Shown: one piece after another, positions 1-5,852 of the stretch
Numbering within the stretch: position 1 is the first letter of the stretch
How the letters are laid out: each line of letters begins with the position of its first letter
Source: JABFRZ01 sp031413955
GTDB lineage: Bacteria; Planctomycetota; UBA1135; GCA-002686595
Assembly (NCBI GenBank): GCA_031413955.1
Contig: JANOGB010000080.1
Location: 1 to 6,354, forward strand
Direction of reading: 5' to 3'
DNA length: 6,354 nucleotides
Made by a program: the position numbers and the translations under genes
Notes under the pieces: generated by a model
Databases searched by the model: none
What the model saw: only the letters and a program-made list of their open reading frames with translations
Told to the model about the DNA's origin: nothing

Positions 1-5
1 GGGCT

Positions 6-20
6 GGAGCCCGGCGCTCC
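6..20 (-). terminator. Possible hairpin just after the last gene
   Basis: GGAGC-CCGGC-GCTCC forms a 5-bp stem with a 5-nt loop, 8 nt beyond the TGA stop at 31-29. A second small inverted repeat, GGGCT-GG-AGCCC, overlaps it at 1-12. No T-run can be seen before the window ends, so a terminator role is only a possibility. Confidence 0.22.
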
Positions 21-28
21 CAGATGAG

Positions 29-1552
29 TCACTGCTTCGGTTCGAGCACCAGCGTGCGCTCCGCCGTCCGACCCGAGACGATCTCCACGCTCGGAATCCT
101 GTCGCGGTCAGCGCGTGTCATGCGGAACGCGTCGTGGTGCGCCTGGACCCACAGGGATTCGTCCGGAGGCAGATCGTCGATCCGGGCGCGGCCGAGGGCA
201 TCGGTCTCCGCTCGCCACTCGCGCCAGGGGAAGATCGTCGAGCCCACGCCGATCCAGTACACGTTCGGAGAGGTCGCGACGAGCACGCCGGCGAGCGGCG
301 TGCCGTCCTGGTCGCGCGCAGTCACCTCGAGCGAGCCCGCTGGCTCCATGGCCACCACCAGCGGGCCGCGCGCGGGCAAGGCGATGCGCTGCGCCTGGAG
401 CGACTCGGGTTCCTCCTCCTGGAAGGCCTGTTCGATCTCTCGCGGGCTCGGGTAGCGCCCGAGACGCCGCGTGACCGCTTCGACCGGATCGAAGGGCGTG
501 CGCCGTGAGACCCAGCCACGACAGAGGGCGATGATCTGCCCACGCCCCGGGGGCAGGTCGGCGAGCTCGAAGGTCCCGTCCTCGCGCACGGGCGCCTCGA
601 AGTCGCGGTCGATGGACGGCTCGTCCCCCGCACCACCTTGATTCAGGTTCACCCACACGTGTCCGTCGAGGACCGGGCGTGGAACGGCGGCGTCGAGGCG
701 ACCAGACTGCGTCGCCAGCGGATGCAGCTCGAGGTGGAGCTCCTTCCACTCGCTCTCCCCCAGCTCGAAGCCCTCGATCTTGCTCGCGAGGTTTCCGTGG
801 GCCTCGCTCGCGTGGGTGAGCCAGATCAGGTGCTTGCCCGGCGAGAGACGCGTGGTCGAGAGCCGGCCGTCGCGCTCGCGCGTCCAGTCGCTGGAGGGGA
901 GCTGGGAATCCCGGTCCGCGTGGATGTCGAGCGCCGTGATGACGAGCTCGCGCGAGCCGAGCCAGCCCGAGACGATCACCGTTGCGCCGCGTCGCAGCAC
1001 GACCGGATGCTGGCCGGGGCCGAGCGCGAAAGACGCATCCCGGAACGGGACGAACTCCGCGTGCGTCACCTCGAGATCGACCTCGATGGTGCGCCCGTCG
1101 ATGTCGACCCACCGCGTGTACGAGATGCGCGCGCGCCCCTGGGCGTCGCTGCGCGCCGTCGCCGGCCCGTCGCGCATCCCGTACCAAGAGCCGCGGTCGC
1201 CTTCCTTGCGCACTCCGCCGATGGAGAGCTGGGCGTCGGGAACGGGGCGTCCCTCCGGGTCGAGCACCTGGATCTCGAGCCAGTCGCGCGCGGCGAGATC
1301 CGCTTGCTCGGGAACCGCGGCGGGGGCTTCGTTTCCCGCTGCCGTCGAAGCGGCCGTTCCACTGGGCGCGATCTCGACGCGTCCGGCCGGGACGAGGAGC
1401 GCCTCCTTCGGCTCCGCCCCGACCGGAGCGGGCGCGCCACGAGCGGGAGTCGCGGTCGGGGCGACCTCGGGCGCTTCGGGCTCACCCCCGTAGCGCCAGA
1501 GGAGCGCGGCGATCACGAAGATCGCGATGACGGCGGCTGAGATCCTGCGCAT
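29..1552 (-). CDS. Membrane-anchored protein with carboxypeptidase-regulatory-like domains
   Basis: This 507-aa protein has no recognised enzymatic motif. R2-R3 and a hydrophobic segment at about 5-19 form a single N-terminal membrane anchor or uncleaved signal, followed by an Ala/Pro/Glu-rich linker (22-88) that would cross the periplasm or peptidoglycan. The rest looks like consecutive beta-sandwich modules. Residues 91-187 begin L-E-I-Q-V-L-D-P-E-G-R-P-V-P-D-A and contain the turn S-D-A-Q-G-R-A. Residues about 188-276 are a weaker module. Residues about 285-345 contain R-E-D-G-T-F-E-L-A-D-L-P-P-G. Residues 407-505 begin L-E-V-T-A-R-D-Q-D-G-T-P-L-A-G-V and contain T-D-A-L-G-R-A-R-I-D-D-L-P-P. 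The pattern (x-D-x-x-G-x-P-V-x-G/D-A, then D-x-x-G-x-A/F-x-x-x-x-L-P-P) is typical of the carboxypeptidase regulatory-like family (CarboxypepD_reg), usually structural or binding domains. It follows the amidohydrolase genes by 28 nt with no clear ribosome binding site. A binding or display role beside those enzymes is inference; it may be only loosely linked. Confidence 0.87.
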   Translation of the reverse strand: MRRISAAVIAIFVIAALLWRYGGEPEAPEVAPTATPARGAPAPVGAEPKEALLVPAGRVEIAPSGTAASTAAGNEAPAAVPEQADLAARDWLEIQVLDPEGRPVPDAQLSIGGVRKEGDRGSWYGMRDGPATARSDAQGRARISYTRWVDIDGRTIEVDLEVTHAEFVPFRDASFALGPGQHPVVLRRGATVIVSGWLGSRELVITALDIHADRDSQLPSSDWTRERDGRLSTTRLSPGKHLIWLTHASEAHGNLASKIEGFELGESEWKELHLELHPLATQSGRLDAAVPRPVLDGHVWVNLNQGGAGDEPSIDRDFEAPVREDGTFELADLPPGRGQIIALCRGWVSRRTPFDPVEAVTRRLGRYPSPREIEQAFQEEEPESLQAQRIALPARGPLVVAMEPAGSLEVTARDQDGTPLAGVLVATSPNVYWIGVGSTIFPWREWRAETDALGRARIDDLPPDESLWVQAHHDAFRMTRADRDRIPSVEIVSGRTAERTLVLEPKQ

Positions 1553-1561
1553 GCGGAGACT

Positions 1562-1580
1562 GCCCGGCGGGCGAGGCCCG
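1562..1580 (-). other. Alternative GC-rich hairpins in the gap before the last gene
   Basis: The 28-nt gap 1553-1580 holds two overlapping inverted repeats: CGGGC-GAG-GCCCG (1568-1580, 5-bp stem, 3-nt loop) and GCCCG-G-CGGGC (1562-1572). They cannot form together. No T-run follows, so this is not a typical terminator. There is also no Shine-Dalgarno between here and the ATG at 1552. Any effect on translation of the last gene is inference. Confidence 0.3.
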
Positions 1581-3251
1581 CTATTCGTTGTCGTCCCCGG
1601 GATCCTTGTCGTCCTCGGGGTCCTTCTCTTCCTGCGCTTTGTCCTCGCCGCCTTCCTCTTTCCCGTCCTCTTCCTTGGCTTCGGCCTTCTCGCCGGCCTC
1701 GTCGGTCTTCGTTTCTGGCTCCGTCTCGGGCTTCGTCACCTCGACGGCGGCCGCCGCGGGCTTCTTCGGGCGCGGGCGGATGTGTGCGAAGTAGAGCTCC
1801 GCTTCTTTGTCGTAGACGAGCTTGCCGTCGACCACCGCGTACTGGACGAAGGTCTGGTAGTGGAGGATGTCGCCGTCGGTCACGATCGCGTCGCAGTCCT
1901 TGCCGGGCGCGAGGCTGCCGACGCGGTGGTCGATGCCGAGCACGCGCGCCGGCACGATCGTCATGGCGGCGAGCGCGGCCTCGTCCGGGAGTCCGCCGCG
2001 CACGGCGAAGCCAGCCTCGACCGGCAGGTGCAGGAGGTCGCGTCCGGCCGTGCCGACGAAGTCGATGGTGGTGCTGTCCGGGCGCACGGCAACCTGCACG
2101 CCGCGCCCGTGGAGCAGCGCGGCGTTCTCGATCGAGGCTCCACCGGGACGCACGAAGCGCTCGTCCTTCGGCATGCGGCGGCGCGGGGTCAAGATCGCAT
2201 ATGCGCCGGCGCGGCCGAGCTCGTCGGCCACGGTCCAGCCCTCCTCGCAGCCCTCGATCACGGGGCGGAAGCCGTACTCCTGCGCGAAACGCGCGATCCC
2301 CAGCAGCTCCTCGCGCTGGCTGGCGCGAAAATGCGCCAGGGCCTCGCCGGAGAGCACGCGGTTCGCCGTGGTGTCGACGCCCTTCTTGGAGGGCTCCTTC
2401 TGATCCTTGTCGTTGCGCTCGCGCCAGACGCGCATCGCGCGCTGGTACTCGGCGGCCTTGGCGAACTTGTCGCGCGTGGCCTTGATCCCGCTCGGATTGC
2501 CGAGGTCCCAGGGAATCGAGGCCATGTGCCTATCGCCGAGGAGCACGCCGTCGATCTCGTAGCGCTTGAGCTTGACCGCGGCGCTGGATTGCTGGGCGGT
2601 GGTGATGCCCGTGGCCAGGGCGAGGACCAGGAACGAGTTGAACGGGTCGAAGGTGTCCTCGATCTCGCTCTTCTTCTCCTCACCCTCTTCCTCGGCCTGG
2701 TACTCGCTTCGGCCCTCGTCCTTCGGCTCCGCAGGGCGCCCTTCCTCGGGCGCCTCGATGTGCGTGGCGCGCGTGCGCAGGGGCATGAGGCCGTCCAGGA
2801 GGATCTCGATCTCGGGCTCGAGCGGTCCCGACCCCCTGTCCATCTCTCCGTGCCCTTCTCCCTCGCCAGGCCCCTCGGCAGCCATCACGCCCGCGCTGAC
2901 ACGCGAGGTTGCGCCGAGCGCGATCAAGCCCGGGTACACGCGCAGACCCTGTGCATCGAGCGTTTCGGCGCCCTCCGGCAAGACGACGTCGTAGCCGATC
3001 GCGGTGATCTTGCCGTTCCGCGCGAGCACCGTCGCTCCACGCAGGATGGCACCGGTGCCCGTGTACACGTCGCCGCCGACGATGGCGAAGTACTTGGCGT
3101 TCTTCTCGTCGTCTTTTTTGCCCTCGCCTTCGTCGCTCTCCTTGCTGGCGGGCGGAGCGCTGTCCTCGCTGCCTTCCTGGGCGGCGAGCCGTCCCGGGCA
3201 GAACAATCCGAGCAGAGCCAGGAATCCCGCGAAAACTCGGGGCGCACGCAT
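1581..3251 (-). CDS. Secreted amidohydrolase-like pseudoenzyme with acidic tail
   Basis: This 556-aa protein is a degenerate amidohydrolase homologue. A classical signal peptide (R2, R5, hydrophobic 6-18) is probably cleaved after L-A-A at 22-24; C18 does not form a lipobox. A charged linker (28-52) leads to the beta-sandwich start (54-105). The barrel entry reads P-G-L-I-A-L-G-A-T (107-115) where active members have P-G-x-x-D-x-H-x-H, so both HxH residues are gone (G113, T115). An acidic insert of about 80 residues (120-200) follows. S-G-I-K-A (254-258) keeps the strand-4 Lys. Strand 5 (A-H-F-R-A-S-Q-R-E-E-L-L, 306-317) has Arg or Phe at the aligned His, and strand 6 is V-I-E-G-C. D392 of R-P-D-S-T may be the remaining strand-8 Asp. 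V-G-S-L-A-P-G-K-D-C-D at 444-454 is the family's end signature. Residues 495-556 are an E/D/K-rich tail. ATG at 3251 is preferred to the in-frame GTG one codon earlier: it gives AGGTGA a 4-nt spacing, the same as in the preceding gene, and overlaps the upstream TGA as TGATG. Confidence 0.9.
   Translation of the reverse strand: MRAPRVFAGFLALLGLFCPGRLAAQEGSEDSAPPASKESDEGEGKKDDEKNAKYFAIVGGDVYTGTGAILRGATVLARNGKITAIGYDVVLPEGAETLDAQGLRVYPGLIALGATSRVSAGVMAAEGPGEGEGHGEMDRGSGPLEPEIEILLDGLMPLRTRATHIEAPEEGRPAEPKDEGRSEYQAEEEGEEKKSEIEDTFDPFNSFLVLALATGITTAQQSSAAVKLKRYEIDGVLLGDRHMASIPWDLGNPSGIKATRDKFAKAAEYQRAMRVWRERNDKDQKEPSKKGVDTTANRVLSGEALAHFRASQREELLGIARFAQEYGFRPVIEGCEEGWTVADELGRAGAYAILTPRRRMPKDERFVRPGGASIENAALLHGRGVQVAVRPDSTTIDFVGTAGRDLLHLPVEAGFAVRGGLPDEAALAAMTIVPARVLGIDHRVGSLAPGKDCDAIVTDGDILHYQTFVQYAVVDGKLVYDKEAELYFAHIRPRPKKPAAAAVEVTKPETEPETKTDEAGEKAEAKEEDGKEEGGEDKAQEEKDPEDDKDPGDDNE
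1590..1625. repeat. Tandem 18-bp duplication at the 3' end of the fourth gene
   Basis: Two adjacent 18-bp units, 1590-1607 and 1608-1625, match at 16 of 18 positions. In the protein they encode K-D-P-E-D-D followed by K-D-P-G-D-D at the end of the acidic tail. Both mismatches are simple transitions, which suggests a fairly recent in-frame duplication. Confidence 0.8.
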
Positions 3252-4573
3252 CACTTCACCTCTCCCACCACGAACTCGCCGCCCAGCATGACCGCTTGCA
3301 CGCGCGAGGACGGCTCGAAGGGATCACCGTTCCAGAAGACGATGTTGGCGGTCTTCTCCTTCTCCAGACTCCCGAGCTCCTTCTCCAGGCCGAGCGCGCG
3401 CGCCGCTTCCAGCGTGACCGCCGCCAAGGCGGCCTCGCGCGAGAGCCCCTGGCCGATCAGACGTCCGATGTCGGGCAACCATTCCCGGTGGCTCTGCACC
3501 GTGTCGAAGCGCGGCGTGAGCGCGAGCTTGGCGCCGGCGCGCACGAGCTCGGCCGGGATGTTGCGCTCGCGCAAGCTGTTGGTCTGCAGCGTGATCTCGG
3601 GCGCCGTCACGACCAGCAGCTTCTTCTCGCCGATCTTGGCCGCGACCTCGTACAGGTCGCCGTCGTCGCCCAGCGGGAACTGCAAGAACCACTGCAGCTC
3701 CTCCTCCTTCTCGATGACGTCGAGCAAGTGCAGATAGTCGGCCGCCTTGCGGATCGACATCATCGCGGTCAACGACTTCTTGCGCAGGTCGAGGAACGGC
3801 TTGACCTTCTCGTCCGGCGCGGGCGGAACGAACGCGGCGGCGGCGTCCTTGTCGTCCTTCTTCCCGGCTTCTTTCTCGTCGTCCTGGGCGACAGCGCCGT
3901 CCTTCTTCTCCTCCGGCTTGGGATCGTCCTTCTTCTCGTCTTTCTTCTCGTCCTCCTTCTTGCTGCTCGACTTGGAGGACTTCTTCTTCTTCTCCTGTTC
4001 CTTGTCCCACTTCTCGCGTTCCTTGGCGACCTTCTCCTCGTACTCGTCGACCTTCTGGAAGGCGTCGCGCAGCGCCTTCTTCGACGAGGCGTTGGCATGC
4101 AGGTGGACCTTCAGGTAGGCCGGAGCGCCCACGAGCATTTCCTGCGCGCTCTTCCCGTGCGGCTGGAGCACGATGGCCTGGCCCGGGATGCCGGCGCCGT
4201 CTGGATAGAAGCCGAGCGTGGTCACGCCCAGCTCGAGCAAGTCCTGCCACACTTCGCTGCGCGGGTCGACCTCGATCGTCGGCAGCACATGGGGCTCGAA
4301 TGCGCGTCCGCCCGAGCGATCGTAGCCGGCGCGCGTGTGCGCGTTGACCAATCCCGGCGTGGCTACCCACTCCGGGCGTTCGAGCACGGGGATCCCGCGC
4401 TCGACCGGCAGGTCCTCGCCGATCTCGACGATCTTGCCGTCCTCGACCAGGATCAGGGCGTGCTCGATCGGGCCCTGGGCGATGGTCTCGGCGCGCTTGA
4501 CGCGGATCGCAATGAGGTCGCCGCCGCCCCCTGGGGCACGGGCCAAGAGAGCGATGAGCAGGGAGGGCATCAT
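3251..4573 (-). CDS. Amidohydrolase-like protein lacking most metal ligands, with Lys/Glu-rich insert
   Basis: This 440-aa protein has an amidohydrolase fold but probably no normal catalytic site. A short hydrophobic N-terminus (M-M-P-S-L-L-I-A-L-L-A-R-A) looks like a weak signal peptide. Barrel entry P-G-L-V-N-A-H-T-R at 73-81 has R81 in place of the second His of HxH. The strand-4 segment Y-L-K-V-H-L-H keeps K155. The strand-5 segment S273-I-R-K-A-A-D-Y-L aligns with the family's H-a-H-r-a-x-D-I-l, so its His is Ser. Strand 6 reads F-L-Q-F-P-L-G and lacks His; there is no His at all between residues 283 and 361. The C-terminal fold signature is recognisable (A-A-L-A-A-V-T-L-E-A-A-R-A-L-G-L, then G-S-L-E-K-E-K). 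A very charged insert, about 178-244, sits after the helix that follows strand 4 and is likely a long helix or disordered linker. ATG-ATG at 4573 was chosen over the longer open frame upstream because AGGTGA lies 4 nt before it and the upstream stop is 8 nt away; the extension is an Arg-rich shadow of the upstream gene. A scaffold or regulatory role is inference. Confidence 0.91.
   Translation of the reverse strand: MMPSLLIALLARAPGGGGDLIAIRVKRAETIAQGPIEHALILVEDGKIVEIGEDLPVERGIPVLERPEWVATPGLVNAHTRAGYDRSGGRAFEPHVLPTIEVDPRSEVWQDLLELGVTTLGFYPDGAGIPGQAIVLQPHGKSAQEMLVGAPAYLKVHLHANASSKKALRDAFQKVDEYEEKVAKEREKWDKEQEKKKKSSKSSSKKEDEKKDEKKDDPKPEEKKDGAVAQDDEKEAGKKDDKDAAAAFVPPAPDEKVKPFLDLRKKSLTAMMSIRKAADYLHLLDVIEKEEELQWFLQFPLGDDGDLYEVAAKIGEKKLLVVTAPEITLQTNSLRERNIPAELVRAGAKLALTPRFDTVQSHREWLPDIGRLIGQGLSREAALAAVTLEAARALGLEKELGSLEKEKTANIVFWNGDPFEPSSRVQAVMLGGEFVVGEVK
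3256..3261 (-). promoter_or_regulatory. Ribosome binding site AGGTGA for the 3251 start
   Basis: AGGTGA lies inside a purine run (GAGAGGTGAA) at the very end of the preceding coding region, 4 nt before ATG at 3251 and only 1 nt before the alternative GTG at 3254. The spacing is identical to that of the preceding gene, which favours the ATG. Confidence 0.75.
3899..3961. repeat. 12-bp repeats in the Lys/Glu insert of the third gene
   Basis: On the plus strand, GTCCTTCTTCTC occurs at 3899-3910 and 3926-3937. It is followed directly by the near copies GTCTTTCTTCTC (3938-3949) and GTCCTCCTTCTT (3950-3961). On the coding strand these give successive charged K-K-D/E units. The surrounding stretch, about 3840-4030, is strongly pyrimidine-rich on the plus strand (purine-rich on the coding strand). 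Confidence 0.75.
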
Positions 4574-4577
4574 GTCG

Positions 4578-4583
4578 TCACCT
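4578..4583 (-). promoter_or_regulatory. Ribosome binding site AGGTGA for the 4573 start
   Basis: AGGTGA on the minus strand ends 4 nt before the ATG at 4573. It overlaps the TAG stop of the upstream lipoprotein gene (4584-4582), giving a compact stop/Shine-Dalgarno/start arrangement. It decides the start of the third gene against the much longer same-frame extension. Confidence 0.75.
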
Positions 4584-5850
4584 ACAGAGTCGGTCCATCC
4601 GCACTGCGCGAGTACTGCACCCGTCCGTCGATCAGGACCAGCTCGATGTGCGAGCGCGGGTCGAGCGGGTCGCCGCTGGAGAGCACGAGGTCGGCATCCT
4701 TGCCGCGCTCGAGCGAGCCCACGCGCTCGCCGATCTGGAACGCGAGCGCCGGGTTGGCCGTGAGCGCGCGCAGCATCTGGTAGGGCTCGCCGCCCAGGCG
4801 CGCCGACATCGTGCCTTGCAGGAAGAGCTCCTCCTCGGGCACGACCGGCGAGTCGGTGTTGAGCGAGACGCGCGGCACGCCGGCCTGCACGTACTCCGCG
4901 GCGATGCCGACGTAGCGGTCCTCGCGTCGCATCGCCAGCAGGTTCTCGACGCGCGGCCCGACGTTGACCGGCGTGCCGGTCTCGGCCGCGAAGCCGGCCG
5001 CGTGCCAGCCGTCCCAGCAGCCGTGCGAGACGACGGCGTCCATGCCGTAGCGCAACTTCCACATGCGGATCGCGTCGGCCACGCCCTCGGCGCTGGCGCA
5101 GTGGATCAAGACGGGCAGCTCGCGGCGGTGGACCTTCATCAGGTTCTCGAGCTCCCAATCCGCGCGCCCGCTGGCGGCCAGCGTGCGCACGCGGTCGTTC
5201 AGGTATTCGAGATTGAAGGCCAGGCCACACCAGGTCGAGCCCACGTCGCCCGCGCCGCGCTGCGGGTTGAAGTTCTGGGCGATCTTCATGCCGCCCGGAT
5301 CGCGCAGCACGATGTCTTCGTAGCCGGCGTCGCGTTCGGGCTTGTAGAGCGTGCCGAAGCCGCTGTTGCTGGTGCCGCTGCCGGGGATGCCGAACAAGGT
5401 CGTCACGCCGGCCGCGCGCGCGTGGGCGAGCTGTTCCTCCCAGGGATCGATCGCGGGCCGCGCGCGCAGCTCGGGATTGAGCGGTCGGACCATGTCGTTC
5501 AGGTCGTGCCAGCCCCGGGCGTGGATGTGCGTGTGCAGGTCGACCATCCCGGGCCAGGCCCAGAGCGCACGAGCGTCGATCTCCTCGTAGCCTGCGGGCA
5601 CGTCGGCGAGCGCACCGGCGTAGGCGATCTTGTCGCCGCGCACGAGGACGAGCCCCGGATCGAAGACGCGGTCGTCGCCGTCCATCGTCAAGAGCTTGCC
5701 CACGACCAGCGCGAAGCCGTGCTCGCCTGGTGCAAGCGCGTCGAGCGCACTGGCCGGCTCGCGCGCAGCGCTGCCCGTGGTGCTGCATGCTGCCAGCAAC
5801 CCGGTCAGGAGCACGGCGAACTCGGACGGGCGCTTCTTCACGTCCTGCAT
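4582..5850 (-). CDS. Lipoprotein amidohydrolase with complete metal-ligand set
   Basis: This 422-aa protein is a complete amidohydrolase, probably a lipid-anchored envelope enzyme. Residues 1-21 form a lipoprotein signal (K5 K6 R7, then a hydrophobic stretch) ending in the lipobox L-A-A-C, with C22 as the lipidated residue. A beta-sandwich start (about 45-98) is followed by the barrel: P-G-M-V-D-L-H-T-H gives H106 and H108; M-K-I-A gives K189, the candidate carboxylated Lys; H250 lies in strand 5 (L-I-H-C-A), H276 in strand 6 (V-S-H-G) and D333 in strand 8 (N-T-D-S-P). G-S-L-E-R-G-K-D-A-D at 378-387 closes the fold. All expected ligands of a binuclear metal site are therefore present. The group is imidazolonepropionase-like / TM0119-like; the true substrate (cyclic amide, dipeptide or other) cannot be read from sequence. 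The start ATG lies 2 nt after the stop of the upstream gene, with only a G-rich AGGG directly before it and no spaced Shine-Dalgarno, so translation probably depends on coupling. The lipobox fits this start well. Confidence 0.94.
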   Translation of the reverse strand: MQDVKKRPSEFAVLLTGLLAACSTTGSAAREPASALDALAPGEHGFALVVGKLLTMDGDDRVFDPGLVLVRGDKIAYAGALADVPAGYEEIDARALWAWPGMVDLHTHIHARGWHDLNDMVRPLNPELRARPAIDPWEEQLAHARAAGVTTLFGIPGSGTSNSGFGTLYKPERDAGYEDIVLRDPGGMKIAQNFNPQRGAGDVGSTWCGLAFNLEYLNDRVRTLAASGRADWELENLMKVHRRELPVLIHCASAEGVADAIRMWKLRYGMDAVVSHGCWDGWHAAGFAAETGTPVNVGPRVENLLAMRREDRYVGIAAEYVQAGVPRVSLNTDSPVVPEEELFLQGTMSARLGGEPYQMLRALTANPALAFQIGERVGSLERGKDADLVLSSGDPLDPRSHIELVLIDGRVQYSRSADGPTL

Positions 5851-5852
5851 CC

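Noticed and set aside
1527..3737. A 736-codon open frame on the plus strand opposite the third and fourth genes.
   Set aside because: It is antisense to two proteins with clear homology and signal sequences. Its long Leu/Val-rich and Arg-rich stretches are what GC-rich codons for Glu, Lys and Asp give when read backwards, and it follows no recognisable domain.
3840..4040. Pyrimidine/purine strand asymmetry as a possible triplex-forming or regulatory element.
   Set aside because: Codon choice for a Lys/Glu-rich protein segment explains it fully, and it lies inside a coding region; no mirror repeat of useful length was seen.
3296..4783. A plus-strand frame with very Leu-rich segments resembling a multi-pass membrane protein.
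   Set aside because: The Leu runs are the exact reverse of the Lys/Glu-rich insert in the third gene (AAG/GAG codons read as CTT/CTC), so the hydrophobicity is an artefact.
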